DNA of 64,000 bases from Bradyrhizobium sp. WBAH42 (lineage in GTDB: Bacteria; Pseudomonadota; Alphaproteobacteria; Rhizobiales; Xanthobacteraceae). The DNA lies in the NCBI RefSeq assembly GCF_024585265.1, contig NZ_CP036533.1, positions 3,357,001 to 3,421,000 on the forward strand, written 5' to 3'. Position 1 is the first letter of the stretch, and every line of letters starts with the position of its first letter. The notes under the pieces are model-generated. The model searched no databases, was not told the DNA's origin, and saw only the letters and a list, made by a program, of their open reading frames with translations. Below are positions 49,820-58,902 of the stretch, piece after piece. The translations under genes and the position numbers were made by a program.

Positions 49820-51133
49820 GTGCTGTTGTCGAGGAAGCCGAACCATGCAGATCGCGGCGGCGGCGTCGAGCAGGACAACGTCGCGGTGCAGGCGGCTGCG
49901 GGCATTCCGGCGCCGTCGCGCCAGAGCCTGCGCGGCCTCGACTGGTTCATCTTCTTCCTCGCCGACGTGCAGACCGGATTCGGCCCCTTCATCGCGGTCT
50001 ACCTGACGACGCAGAAATGGACCCAGGTCGAGATCGGGCTCGTGCTCTCCATCGGCGGCATCGTCGCCCTGATCGGGCAGATGCCGGGCGGCGCGATCAT
50101 CGATGCCGCGAAATCGGAACGCCTCGTCGCCGCCCTCGCGATCGCGGCCATCGGCGCCTGCGCGCTGGCCTATGCGGCGATGCCGATCTTCCCCGTCGTG
50201 GTCACCGCGGCCACGCTGCATGCGATGGCGAGCTGCGTGCTCGGGCCCGCGATCGCGGCGATCAGTCTCGGCCTCGTCGGCCCGCTCGCGATCGGCGAGC
50301 GGCTCGGCCGCAACGCGCGCTTCGCCTCACTCGGCAACGGCGTCGCCGCGGCGGTGATGGGCACCGCGGGCTATCTGCTGTCGAGCCGCTCGGTGTTCCT
50401 GGTCACCTTCCTGCTCGCGATCCCGACCCTGATCGCGCTGTCGCGCATCCGCGAGAACGAAGTCGACATCAGGCGCTGTCACGGCGAGATGCCGCCTGAA
50501 GCCGCCGATCGCGGCGACCCCAATATCTGGCACCTGGTCCGGCAGCGCCCGCTGATCGTATTCGCGCTCAGCGTGCTGCTGCTGCAGCTGGCGAATGCCG
50601 CGATGATGCCGCTGATGGCGAGCGCGGTGACGGCGCGGTCGAGCCAATGGGCGACTGTTCTCGTCGCCTTTTGCATCGTCGTTCCGCAAGCGATCGTGGC
50701 GCTGGTGTCGCCGACGGTCGGGCGCAAGGCGCAAGCGTGGGGCCGCCGGCCCCTGCTGCTGATCGGATTCGGCGCACTGGCGATCCGCGGCCTGTTGTTT
50801 GCGACCGTGCGCGATCCGTATCTGTTGGTGCTGGTGCAGGTGTTCGACGGCATTACCGCCGCGGTATTCGCGGTGATGATCCCGCTGATCGTCGCCGACG
50901 TCGCGTTCGGCAGCGGACATTTCAATCTGGCGCAGGGGATCGTCGGCACCGCGATGGGCATCGGCGCGTCGCTGAGCACGGTGCTTGGCGGCTACGTCAG
51001 CGACAAGTTCGGCAATGCCACCGCGTTCATCGGGCTGTCCGGCGTCGCTGCAGCGGGACTGCTGCTGATCCTCTTTGCGATGCCGGAGACGCGGCGCACG
51101 GGTCTGGTCGCCGCGAAAGAAATGGCCGGCTGA
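49820..51133 (+). CDS. MFS transporter
   Basis: A 437-residue protein with 12 hydrophobic segments after a ~40-residue N-terminus. It shows GPFIAVYLTTQKWTQVEIG, a helix 2-3 loop with GGAIIDAAKSERL and the repeat-like GRKAQAWGRRPLLLIGFGA after the central loop. The substrate is unknown. The GTG start follows GGGAGGG, 23 bp after the PRC-barrel stop. Its stop codon lies inside the stem of the terminator shared with fixK2. Confidence 0.85.
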   Translation: MLLSRKPNHADRGGGVEQDNVAVQAAAGIPAPSRQSLRGLDWFIFFLADVQTGFGPFIAVYLTTQKWTQVEIGLVLSIGGIVALIGQMPGGAIIDAAKSERLVAALAIAAIGACALAYAAMPIFPVVVTAATLHAMASCVLGPAIAAISLGLVGPLAIGERLGRNARFASLGNGVAAAVMGTAGYLLSSRSVFLVTFLLAIPTLIALSRIRENEVDIRRCHGEMPPEAADRGDPNIWHLVRQRPLIVFALSVLLLQLANAAMMPLMASAVTARSSQWATVLVAFCIVVPQAIVALVSPTVGRKAQAWGRRPLLLIGFGALAIRGLLFATVRDPYLLVLVQVFDGITAAVFAVMIPLIVADVAFGSGHFNLAQGIVGTAMGIGASLSTVLGGYVSDKFGNATAFIGLSGVAAAGLLLILFAMPETRRTGLVAAKEMAG

Positions 51134-51150
51134 ACGAGTTCAGCCGGCCA
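51123..51150. terminator. Bidirectional terminator between the MFS gene and fixK2
   Basis: TGGCCGGCTGAA and TTCAGCCGGCCA form a perfect 12-bp stem with a CGAG loop. The left arm includes the MFS stop codon. It can end both converging transcripts, insulating fixK2. Confidence 0.8.
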
Positions 51151-51176
51151 AAGTGGTTGGGGAGGTAGATCAAGGA

Positions 51177-51875
51177 TCACGCGTCGAGATTGTGCAGGCG
51201 CTGGCGGTTGCGCAGCACGATCTGGCGGGCGCCGGAGAAACCGAGGATGCCCTGAGCGTGAAGCTGCGACAGCGCGCGCGACACGGTCTCCAGGGTGAGG
51301 CCGAGATAGTCGCCGATGTCGCGGCGGCACATCGGCAGCGCCATCATGCCGGCAACGGCGAGGCGGCGATCCATTTCGAGCAGGAAGGTCGCAACGCGCT
51401 CCATGGCGGTCTTGCGGCCCAGCAGCAGCATGTGGTCCTCGGCATGGCGAAGCTCGCCGGCGGTCATGGCCCAGAGCTTGCGGGCGACCTGGACGTCGGT
51501 GCCGGCGGCCTTTTCGAGGCTCGCGCGCTTCACGAGGCGCACGGTGGTGTCGATGATGGCTTCTGCGGCGAGGCGGTGGGTGGGACCGGATTCGAGGCCG
51601 AACACGTCGCCGGGAAGATGGAAGGCGCCGATCTGGCGGCGGCCGTCGGAGAGAAGCTTGTAGCTGCGCACCGCGCCGGTGACGACCTGGTAGACATATT
51701 CGGCCGCCTCGTCCTCGCCATAGATCTCCTCGTCCTTGCCGTAGGAGAACTCGGTGGCGACCAGGCCGACATGGCCGGCGATGGCGCCGAACTGGTCGGT
51801 AACGGGGTGGGCAGGAGCAATCTTGCCACCCACTTGGGTGTTGATCGCCTGGGTGTTGAGCGTCTGGGTCAGCAT
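51177..51875 (-). CDS. fixK2: FixK2, CRP/FNR-type activator of the low-oxygen regulon
   Basis: A 232-residue CRP/FNR regulator. The N-terminal effector-like beta-roll (~30-130) lacks the FNR iron-sulfur cysteines. The helix-turn-helix is MCRRDIGDYLGLTLETVSRAL. Starting at ATG 51875 places the helix Cys at 183, the residue known to inactivate B. diazoefficiens FixK2 on oxidation. GGAG lies 9 nt upstream of this ATG but directly abuts the ATG at 51884, so the shorter form is favoured. FixK2 binds TTG(A/C)-N6-(T/G)CAA boxes. It is activated by phospho-FixJ. Confidence 0.95.
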   Translation of the reverse strand: MLTQTLNTQAINTQVGGKIAPAHPVTDQFGAIAGHVGLVATEFSYGKDEEIYGEDEAAEYVYQVVTGAVRSYKLLSDGRRQIGAFHLPGDVFGLESGPTHRLAAEAIIDTTVRLVKRASLEKAAGTDVQVARKLWAMTAGELRHAEDHMLLLGRKTAMERVATFLLEMDRRLAVAGMMALPMCRRDIGDYLGLTLETVSRALSQLHAQGILGFSGARQIVLRNRQRLHNLDA

Positions 51876-51959
51876 CTGCGCCATCTCCGTTGTGATGACG
51901 CTTTCCTACGCGGTATCGGGTGCTTCGAAAATTTCGCGAGATATCTTAAGGGGGGTGCC

Positions 51960-51967
51960 TTACGTAG
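51960..51967 (-). promoter_or_regulatory. Candidate FixJ-binding site in the fixK2 promoter
   Basis: TTACGTAG matches 7 of 8 positions of the FixJ motif I recall, GTAMGTAG, and a partial repeat CCGTAG follows 8 bp on. It lies ~85 bp before the fixK2 start codon, a suitable place for an activator. Confidence 0.45.
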
Positions 51968-51978
51968 AATCCCGTAGG

Positions 51979-52395
51979 TCAGGCGTGGGGGCGGTCCTTG
52001 ATCGCGTGGCGGATGCATTTGACGAGGTTTTCATCGAGAAGCGGCTTCAAAACCACGTCCTTGATGCCCGCCGTCGCAGCCCGGGCCGAGATGTTCTCGT
52101 CGGGATAGCCGGTGATCAGGATCACCGGCGCATCGCGGTCGGATTTGCGCAGCCGGCCGGTCAGGTCGATGCCGTTGATGTCGGGCATCTTGTAGTCGAT
52201 GACGTAGCAGTCCGGCCCTGGCGCGGCGCCGAGATTGAGCAGCGCCGTGCCGCTCCTGAAGGTTCGCACGGCGAAGCCGTCGGTCTCCAGCAGAAACCGC
52301 AGGGATCCCAGGACTGCGGCATCATCGTCGACCACAAAGACGGTGGGCTGTGGGGAGGACGACGGCCGCGCACGATATGGGCTGACCTCAACCAT
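51979..52395 (-). CDS. Receiver-only response regulator between fixK2 and fixJ
   Basis: A 138-residue single receiver domain. Acidic pocket DDD at residues 23-25, phospho-acceptor Asp67 in VIDYKMP, conserved Thr in ILITG and Lys in VVLKP are all present. No output domain is present. The same position in B. diazoefficiens holds a known single-domain regulator (bll2758 there) that is a member of the low-oxygen circuit. It could drain phosphate from FixL or another kinase, giving feedback on the cascade (inference). Confidence 0.9.
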   Translation of the reverse strand: MVEVSPYRARPSSSPQPTVFVVDDDAAVLGSLRFLLETDGFAVRTFRSGTALLNLGAAPGPDCYVIDYKMPDINGIDLTGRLRKSDRDAPVILITGYPDENISARAATAGIKDVVLKPLLDENLVKCIRHAIKDRPHA

Positions 52396-52438
52396 GCTCT
52401 CTGGCTAGCACGGCGCCGTGAAGCCGCCTTGACCTGCC

Positions 52439-53056
52439 TCAATCCTTGAGCATGCCGGCGCGCATCGCCAGGCGAACCAGTTCCGAAAGGCTGCTCGCCT
52501 GCATCTTGGTCATGACGTTGGCCCGGTAGACCTCGATCGTCCGCGGGCTGATGTCGTATTCGCGGGCGATCAGCTTGTTGGAGAGGCCCGCGACCAGCCC
52601 CTCCATGACCTGGCGCTCGCGCGGGCTCAAGGACGCGACGCGGGCAGCGATGTCCTGCGCGACGGCCTCGTTCTTGGCGGCGGGCTCGGCCTGGCGGATC
52701 GCCGATTCGATCATGGCGGTGAGACGGTCGTCATCGAACGGCTTTTCCAGGAAGTCGACGGCCCCGAGCTTCATCGCCTCGACCGCCAGCGGCACGTCGC
52801 CATGACCGGTCATGATCACGATCGGGAACGGGCTTTGCTGCGCCTTCATCCGCTTCAAGAGCTCGATGCCGTCGAGGCCGGGCATGCGCACGTCGGAGAC
52901 GATGCAGCCGAAATCGAGGCCGGGCAGGGCTTCGAGAAAGGCGAGCGCGTCGTCGAACAGGGTGACGGCGAAGCCGGCGGAATCCAGCAGGAAGTTCAGC
53001 GAGTCCCGCATCGCCGCGTCGTCGTCGATGACATAGACATGTCCCTTGGTCGTCAT
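52439..53056 (-). CDS. fixJ: FixJ, response regulator for microaerobic gene activation
   Basis: A 205-residue protein. The receiver domain (1-~120) has DDD at 11-13 and phospho-acceptor Asp55 in IVSDVRMP. The C-terminal LuxR-type helix-turn-helix runs SLSPRERQVMEGLVAGLSNKLIA then YDISPRTIEVYRANVMTKM. Phosphorylated FixJ dimerises and activates fixK2. It sits 3 bp after the fixL stop in the same transcript. Confidence 0.97.
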   Translation of the reverse strand: MTTKGHVYVIDDDAAMRDSLNFLLDSAGFAVTLFDDALAFLEALPGLDFGCIVSDVRMPGLDGIELLKRMKAQQSPFPIVIMTGHGDVPLAVEAMKLGAVDFLEKPFDDDRLTAMIESAIRQAEPAAKNEAVAQDIAARVASLSPRERQVMEGLVAGLSNKLIAREYDISPRTIEVYRANVMTKMQASSLSELVRLAMRAGMLKD

Positions 53057-53059
53057 GAA

Positions 53060-54577
53060 TCAGCTCTCGTCGGTTGCCGGCAGGGTGAAGCGGAATGTCG
53101 CTCCGCCCGCTGCGTTGCTCTCGGCCCACATGCGGCCGCCATGGGCCTCGATGATCGAGCGGCTGATCGAGAGTCCCACGCCCATGCCGGTGTCTTTGGT
53201 GGTGAAGAAGGTCTGGAACAGGTTTGGAATGATGTCTTCCCGGAAGCCGATGCCGGTGTCGGAGACTTCCACCTCGATCATGCCGTCGGCGACGCGGGTG
53301 TTGGCGACGACGAGCTCGCGCCGCTGCGACTGCGCCATGGCCTCGAGCGCGTTGCGGAACAGGTTGACCAGCACCTGCTGAATCTGCACCCGGTCGGCGA
53401 GAACGAGGTCGGCGTCGGGATCGAGGCTGAAGCGGAGCTGCACGTTCTGCTCGCGCGCGCCGGCGAGCCCGAGCGCGCCGGCTTCCTCGATCAGCTTGGA
53501 CAGGCTTTCGACCCGCTTCTCCGATTCTCCGCGGGAGACGAAGTCGCGCAGGCGGCGGATGATCTGGCCGGCGCGCAAGGCCTGCTCCGCGGCGCGGTCC
53601 AGCGCGCTTTCGACCTTCGGCATGTTGGGATCGGTGCTGCCGGCGAGGAGGCGCCGCGATCCCTTCATGTAATTGCTGATCGCCGCCAGCGGCTGGTTGA
53701 GCTCGTGGGCGAGCGCGGAAGCCATCTCGCCCATCGCGGTCAACCGCGACACGTGCACGAGCTCGGATTGCAGCTCCTGGAGCCGCGCCTGGGTCTGCTG
53801 GTGTTCGGTGAGGTCGCGCACGAAGCCGGTGAAATAGGGCTCGCCCGCGCGTTGCGTCTTCCCGACGGACAGGTGCATCGGGAACGTCGTGCCGTCGCGG
53901 CGTTTGCCCGTCACGATCCGGCCGATGCCGATGATGTGCGGATCATTGGTCCTGAGATAGCGCGCGAGATAGCTGTCGTGACGCGACTGATCGGGCTCCG
54001 GCATGAGAATGCTTACGTTCCGCCCGATGGCTTCCTGCCTGCTGTAGCCGAACAGCCGCTCCGCGGCGCTGCTGAAGAGCTGCATGATGCCGCGTGAATC
54101 GATGACGATCATGGCGTCGGGCACCGTTTCGAGAATCGAGCGAAGATGATTCTCCTGGGAGCGCAGCGCCTCCTCGAGCTGCTTCTCCTCGTTGATGTCG
54201 AGGAATATCCCGCTGAGGTGACGCGGCGTGCCCGCATCGTCCCGGATCACGCCGGCCCTGGCCCGGATCCATTGGCCGTTACCGGACGCGCCGCCGATCT
54301 TGAAGGACAGGTCGAGACCCCCGCCGCCTTCCGAGGCGCGCCCGATCGCTTTCAGGAGATGGTCCCGATCGGCGGGCTGCAAGAGCGAAAGAAAGAGATC
54401 GTAGCTGACGGCCTGGTCCGGCTGCAGGCCAAACAGCCGCCTGGCCATGTCCGACCATTCGAGTTCGCGGGTCTGCAGGTCGAGGTCCCAGGTGCCGACG
54501 CCGAATCCCTCGATGCGGACCCGGAAATGCTCGCCCCGACCATCGTCTGCCGGATGGGTCACGCGGGTCGGCGCCAA
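53060..54577 (-). CDS. fixL: FixL, haem oxygen-sensor histidine kinase
   Basis: A soluble 505-residue kinase without membrane helices. PAS1 covers ~15-130. The haem-binding PAS2 (~140-260) has proximal His200 in DQSRHDSYLARYL and ligand-sensing Arg220. The H-box His291 is in ALAHELNQPL, and ATP-binding N and G boxes follow (LFRNALEAM; DTGIGF; GMGVGLSIS). All key residues sit at the numbers known for B. japonicum FixL. O2 on the haem inhibits autophosphorylation, so kinase activity rises in microaerobic cells. Confidence 0.97.
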   Translation of the reverse strand: MAPTRVTHPADDGRGEHFRVRIEGFGVGTWDLDLQTRELEWSDMARRLFGLQPDQAVSYDLFLSLLQPADRDHLLKAIGRASEGGGGLDLSFKIGGASGNGQWIRARAGVIRDDAGTPRHLSGIFLDINEEKQLEEALRSQENHLRSILETVPDAMIVIDSRGIMQLFSSAAERLFGYSRQEAIGRNVSILMPEPDQSRHDSYLARYLRTNDPHIIGIGRIVTGKRRDGTTFPMHLSVGKTQRAGEPYFTGFVRDLTEHQQTQARLQELQSELVHVSRLTAMGEMASALAHELNQPLAAISNYMKGSRRLLAGSTDPNMPKVESALDRAAEQALRAGQIIRRLRDFVSRGESEKRVESLSKLIEEAGALGLAGAREQNVQLRFSLDPDADLVLADRVQIQQVLVNLFRNALEAMAQSQRRELVVANTRVADGMIEVEVSDTGIGFREDIIPNLFQTFFTTKDTGMGVGLSISRSIIEAHGGRMWAESNAAGGATFRFTLPATDES

Positions 54578-54722
54578 GCTCTGCTCCTATTCTCGGCGGG
54601 CCGGCAGGATGCCTTTACCGCTTCTGGAATGTCGCCCAAGCCATGCCCGTAGGCAAGCGCGGACGTTGAATTCACTGGCGGATTCCCATCACACGGAGAG
54701 CGAGCCACCAGCAGCGTCGGAT

Positions 54723-54736
54723 TTGATCTATCTCAG
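54723..54736 (+). promoter_or_regulatory. Near-match FixK2 box upstream of the universal stress gene
   Basis: TTGATCTATCTCAG matches TTGA-N6-TCAA in all but the last base. It is 59 bp before the usp ATG, about the same distance as the fixN box from its gene. It may be a weak or degenerate FixK2 site. Confidence 0.4.
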
Positions 54737-54795
54737 CCTGTTGCGCGGCAGCAGGTCTAGGATTCGAAAAAATTCTGTAATGCTGGAGATATCCG

Positions 54796-55629
54796 ATGAC
54801 ATACGCGACCGTCATGGTCAGCCTGGCGCTCGATCAGCCCAACGAAGCGCGTCTTCAGGTCGCAGGCGAACTCGCCGAACGATTCGAGGCGGCCATCATC
54901 GGGGTCGCAGCAGCGCAGTTCGCCCCGCCGCTCTATTTCACCGACGGCGCCGAGGCGCAAGCGCTGATCGACGACGGCGAAGCTTCGATCAGGCGGCGGC
55001 TCGCCGGCCTCGAAGCGCAATTCCGCGCGGCCGTGAAAAATCGCGGCGGGCATGCGGAGTGGCGCAGCGCCATGGACTATCCGGCGCGCTTCGTCGCGGC
55101 GCAGGCGCGTTGCGCCGACATCGTCGTCAGCGGTGGGCAGAGCCCGGCCTTCTCCGACGCTTTCTCGCTGGCGAGCCCCAAGGACCTGGTGATGCAGGCC
55201 GGTCGCCCGCTGCTCGTCGTTCCCGACAGGGCCAACTGGCTCGATCTGCGCAACGTGCTGGTGGCGTGGAAGGACACGCCGGAAGCGCGGCGGGCGGTGG
55301 CGGGCGCGCTGCCGATGCTGCACAAGGCGAAGGACGTCACCATCGTCGAAATCCCAGAGCGGGGCGACGACCGTTCGGCCGTGATGGCCGGGATCAGCGA
55401 CGTTGCCGCCTGGCTCGGCCGTCACGGCGTCACCGCGACGGCGCGGGTCCTGGAGGCCGCAGGAAACGAAACCGCTGCTGCGCGGTTGGAGAAAGTCGCC
55501 GGTGACATCGGCGCGGGCCTGATCGTCGCGGGCGCCTATGGTCATTCGAGATTTCGCGAACTGATCCTCGGAGGCGTCACCCAATATCTGGTGACGCAAA
55601 CCGCCCGCAGCGTGCTGCTGTCGCACTGA
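54796..55629 (+). CDS. Universal stress protein, tandem UspA domains
   Basis: A 277-residue protein made of two UspA-like halves (~1-140 and ~150-277). The second half ends with GLIVAGAYGHSRFRELILGGVTQYL, the usual G-X2-G-X9-G(S/T) nucleotide-binding style. It is cytoplasmic and probably binds ATP or AMP during stress or growth arrest. It lies between fixL and a CBS-domain gene, upstream of fixNOQP, as in B. diazoefficiens. A near-match FixK2 box suggests hypoxic induction. Confidence 0.85.
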   Translation: MTYATVMVSLALDQPNEARLQVAGELAERFEAAIIGVAAAQFAPPLYFTDGAEAQALIDDGEASIRRRLAGLEAQFRAAVKNRGGHAEWRSAMDYPARFVAAQARCADIVVSGGQSPAFSDAFSLASPKDLVMQAGRPLLVVPDRANWLDLRNVLVAWKDTPEARRAVAGALPMLHKAKDVTIVEIPERGDDRSAVMAGISDVAAWLGRHGVTATARVLEAAGNETAAARLEKVAGDIGAGLIVAGAYGHSRFRELILGGVTQYLVTQTARSVLLSH

Positions 55630-55669
55630 CCATCCGGCCGGCCAATTGAGGAATCGAGGAGGACGCGCC

Positions 55670-56095
55670 GTGTATCAATTTCTTGAACAGACCGTCGACG
55701 GCTACATGACGCGCAACGTCAAGACGGTGCAGCGCGGCCTCGACTTGTTCCAGCTCAGCGAGATGTTCGAGACCGACGATTTCAATTCCTACCCTGTCGA
55801 AGACGACGGGCAGGTGGTCGGCATCGTCACCAAGTTCGACATCCTGAAGTGCTTCGCCTTCACGCCGAGCCAGATGTTGCCGCGCTACGACGACCTGATG
55901 AGCCGCAAGATCGGCGACGTCATGACGCCCGAGTTCATCTATGTGAGCCCCGACACGCGGCTGACACGCGTGCTCCAGATCATGGTCGAGCACCGCATCA
56001 GGAGCATCATCGTGCTCGATGGCATAGAGAAGCTGGTCGGCATCATCGCGCGCGAGGACGTCATCGCGGCGCTCAAGGCGACGGCGCGGGAGTGA
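55670..56095 (+). CDS. CBS-domain pair protein
   Basis: A 141-residue protein with two CBS motifs (VDGYMTRNVKTVQRGLDLFQLSEMF split at ~10-60, and IGDVMTPEFIYVSPDTRL at ~80-140). Such proteins sense adenosine nucleotides. Translation is taken from GTG 55670, with GGAGGA upstream. It is 40 bp after the usp stop and probably co-transcribed with it. Linkage to fixNOQP is conserved in Bradyrhizobium, but the role is unknown. Confidence 0.85.
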   Translation: MYQFLEQTVDGYMTRNVKTVQRGLDLFQLSEMFETDDFNSYPVEDDGQVVGIVTKFDILKCFAFTPSQMLPRYDDLMSRKIGDVMTPEFIYVSPDTRLTRVLQIMVEHRIRSIIVLDGIEKLVGIIAREDVIAALKATARE

Positions 56096-56251
56096 CGTCT
56101 GGATCCCTCGGTTCCAACCTCCGTGATTTCACGGAGGTGTCTCCAAGCGTGCCTACAGAACCAAGCCCTCGCGCGCGATGGCGCTACGCGCGGGGCGAAA
56201 AGGCACTCAGCTGGCGGCACATCGGCTCACATTAACAGAAATCCATCCATC

Positions 56252-56265
56252 TTGATTTCAATCAA
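56252..56265 (+). promoter_or_regulatory. FixK2 box of the fixNOQP promoter
   Basis: TTGATTTCAATCAA is a perfect palindrome. It lies 56 bp before the fixN ATG and is the classical activator site for the cbb3 oxidase operon. Confidence 0.93.
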
Positions 56266-56321
56266 TTCCCCGCGAGGGTGGATGTGGTTTCTGGCAGCGT
56301 GTTCTTTCAGAGAGAATCCGC

Positions 56322-57971
56322 ATGAGCCAGCCCTCCATCTCAAAATCCATGACCATCGGTGAAAGCGGCTTGGCTGTCGTATTCGCAGTCACCGCTTTCC
56401 TCTGCGTGATCGCCTCGGCCAAGGCGCTCGATGCGCCCTTCGCATTCCACGCCGCGCTCAGCGCGGCGGCGAGCGTGGCTGCGGTGTTCTTCATCGTCAA
56501 CCGCTACTTCGAACGGCCGGCGGCTTTGCCGCCGCAGGAAATCAACGGCCGACCCAACTACAACATGGGGCCGATCAAGTTCTCCGCCTTCATGGCGATG
56601 TTCTGGGGCATTGCCGGATTTCTCGTCGGTCTCATCATCGCCTCGCAGCTGGCCTGGCCCGCGCTGAACTTCGATCTGCCGTGGACCAGCTTCGGCCGCC
56701 TGCGGCCGCTGCACACCTCCGCCGTGATCTTTGCCTTCGGCGGCAACGTGCTGATCGCGACCTCCTTCTACGTGGTGCAGAAGTCCTGCCGTGCGCGCCT
56801 TGCCGGCGACCTCGCGCCGTGGTTCGTCGTGGTGGGCTACAACTTCTTCATTCTGATCGCTGGCACCGGCTATCTGCTCGGCGTCACCCAGTCGAAGGAA
56901 TATGCCGAGCCGGAATGGTACGCCGACCTCTGGCTGACCATCGTCTGGGTGGTCTATCTGCTGGTTTTCCTCGTCACCGTCATCAAGCGCAAGGAACCGC
57001 ACATCTTCGTCGCGAACTGGTTCTATCTCGCTTTCATCGTGACGATCGCGGTGCTGCATCTCGGCAACAACCCCGCGCTGCCCGTCTCCGTGTTCGGCTC
57101 CAAGTCCTACATCGCCTGGGGCGGCATTCAGGACGCCATGTTCCAGTGGTGGTACGGCCACAACGCGGTCGGCTTCTTTCTGACCGCCGGCTTCCTCGCC
57201 ATCATGTACTACTTCATCCCGAAGCGCGCCGAACGGCCGATCTATTCCTATCGGCTGTCGATCATCCACTTCTGGGCGCTGATCTTCCTCTATATCTGGG
57301 CCGGCCCGCACCATCTGCACTACACGGCGCTGCCTGACTGGACGCAGACGCTCGGCATGACCTTCTCGATCATGCTGTGGATGCCCTCCTGGGGCGGCAT
57401 GATCAACGGCCTGATGACGCTGTCGGGCGCCTGGGACAAGCTGCGTACCGATCCCGTGCTGCGCATGCTCGTCGTCTCCGTCGCCTTCTACGGCATGTCG
57501 ACCTTCGAAGGCCCGATGATGTCGATCAAGGTGGTCAACTCGCTCAGCCACTACACCGACTGGACCATCGGCCACGTGCATTCCGGCGCGCTCGGCTGGG
57601 TCGGCTTCGTCTCCTTCGGCGCGCTCTACTGCCTGGTGCCGTGGGCCTGGAATCGCAAGGGTCTCTACAGCCTCAAGCTCGTCAACTGGCACTTCTGGAT
57701 CGCCACCCTCGGCATCGTTCTCTACATCTCGGCGATGTGGGTGTCCGGCATCCTGCAGGGCCTGATGTGGCGCGCCTACACCTCGCTCGGCTTCCTCGAA
57801 TATTCCTTCATCGAGACCGTCGAGGCGATGCATCCCTTCTACATCATCCGCGCCGCAGGCGGCGGCCTGTTCCTGATCGGCTCGCTGATCATGGCCTACA
57901 ATCTCTGGATGACGGTTCGCGTCGGCGAACAGGAAGTCCAGATGCCCGTCGCTCTTCAGCCGGCGGAATGA
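56322..57971 (+). CDS. fixN: cbb3 cytochrome c oxidase catalytic subunit I
   Basis: A 549-residue membrane protein with at least 12 helices and the haem b / haem b3 / CuB histidines, for example in [35 protein letters not shown] and [15 protein letters not shown]. It is the O2-reducing, proton-pumping subunit of the high-affinity oxidase used in hypoxic or symbiotic respiration. The length equals that known for Bradyrhizobium FixN. It leads fixNOQP behind a FixK2 box. Confidence 0.97.
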   Translation: MSQPSISKSMTIGESGLAVVFAVTAFLCVIASAKALDAPFAFHAALSAAASVAAVFFIVNRYFERPAALPPQEINGRPNYNMGPIKFSAFMAMFWGIAGFLVGLIIASQLAWPALNFDLPWTSFGRLRPLHTSAVIFAFGGNVLIATSFYVVQKSCRARLAGDLAPWFVVVGYNFFILIAGTGYLLGVTQSKEYAEPEWYADLWLTIVWVVYLLVFLVTVIKRKEPHIFVANWFYLAFIVTIAVLHLGNNPALPVSVFGSKSYIAWGGIQDAMFQWWYGHNAVGFFLTAGFLAIMYYFIPKRAERPIYSYRLSIIHFWALIFLYIWAGPHHLHYTALPDWTQTLGMTFSIMLWMPSWGGMINGLMTLSGAWDKLRTDPVLRMLVVSVAFYGMSTFEGPMMSIKVVNSLSHYTDWTIGHVHSGALGWVGFVSFGALYCLVPWAWNRKGLYSLKLVNWHFWIATLGIVLYISAMWVSGILQGLMWRAYTSLGFLEYSFIETVEAMHPFYIIRAAGGGLFLIGSLIMAYNLWMTVRVGEQEVQMPVALQPAE

Positions 57972-57983
57972 GGAGCTCAAGCA

Positions 57984-58718
57984 ATGTCGTTCTGGACACG
58001 CCACCAAATCTTCGAAAAGAACTCGATCATCCTGATCGTCGGCATCCTGCTGGTGATCGCGGTCGGTGGTCTCGTCGAGATCACCCCGCTGTTCTACCTC
58101 AAGAGCACGATCGAGAAGGTCGACGGGGTCAGGCCCTACACGCCGCTCGAGCTCGCCGGACGTAACGTCTACGTCCGCGAGGGCTGCTATCTCTGCCACT
58201 CGCAGATGGTCCGGCCCTTGCGCGACGAGGTCGAGCGCTACGGTCACTTCTCGCTCGCCGCGGAGAGCATGTACGACCACCCGTTCCAGTGGGGCTCCAA
58301 GCGCACCGGTCCGGATCTCGCCCGCGTCGGCGCCAAATATTCCGACGAGTGGCACGTCACGCATCTGACCAACCCGCGCGCGATCGTGCCGCAGTCGGTG
58401 ATGCCCGGCTATCCGTTCCTGAGCAAGGCCGAGGTCGACCCGGATGCGATCGCCGGCGACATGCGCGCGCTCAAGACCGTCGGGGTCCCCTATAGTGACG
58501 AACAGGTCGCCAATGCCGCAGCCGACCTGAAGGCCCAAGCAGATCCGGACAATGCCGGCACCGACGCCTTCACCAAGCGCTACGCCAAGGCCGTTGTACG
58601 CAATTTCGACGGCAAGACCGGCACGCCGACCGAGATGGACGCGCTCGTCGCGTACCTGCAGATGCTCGGCACGCTGGTCGACTTCAAGATCTACAACGAG
58701 AAAGCCAATCTTCGCTGA
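57984..58718 (+). CDS. fixO: cbb3 oxidase monohaem cytochrome c subunit
   Basis: A 244-residue protein. One N-terminal membrane anchor (~15-35) holds a periplasmic cytochrome domain with CYLCH at residues 68-72 and a later MPGYPFL region supplying the Met ligand. It passes electrons from FixP or soluble cytochrome c to FixN. It starts 12 bp after the fixN stop. Confidence 0.96.
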   Translation: MSFWTRHQIFEKNSIILIVGILLVIAVGGLVEITPLFYLKSTIEKVDGVRPYTPLELAGRNVYVREGCYLCHSQMVRPLRDEVERYGHFSLAAESMYDHPFQWGSKRTGPDLARVGAKYSDEWHVTHLTNPRAIVPQSVMPGYPFLSKAEVDPDAIAGDMRALKTVGVPYSDEQVANAAADLKAQADPDNAGTDAFTKRYAKAVVRNFDGKTGTPTEMDALVAYLQMLGTLVDFKIYNEKANLR

Positions 58719-58731
58719 GAAGGCATGAACG

Positions 58732-58896
58732 ATGAAAGCCATCCTGACCGTCCATAATCTTGCGTCCGATCTCGTGACGACGATCTGGACCCCGGCGTTC
58801 GTCGCGATCTTTCTCGCGATCATCGCCTACGCTTTTTGGCCCCGTAACAAGGCTGCGTTCGACAAGGCAGCGCACCTGCCCTTGCGGGAGGAGTGA
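58732..58896 (+). CDS. fixQ: cbb3 oxidase small subunit IV
   Basis: A 54-residue protein with one membrane helix (~residues 17-36, IWTPAFVAIFLAIIAYAFW) and a charged C-terminal tail. FixQ stabilises FixP in the complex. It lies 13 bp after fixO and 6 bp before fixP. Confidence 0.94.
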   Translation: MKAILTVHNLASDLVTTIWTPAFVAIFLAIIAYAFWPRNKAAFDKAAHLPLREE

Positions 58897-58902
58897 GACA
58901 TC

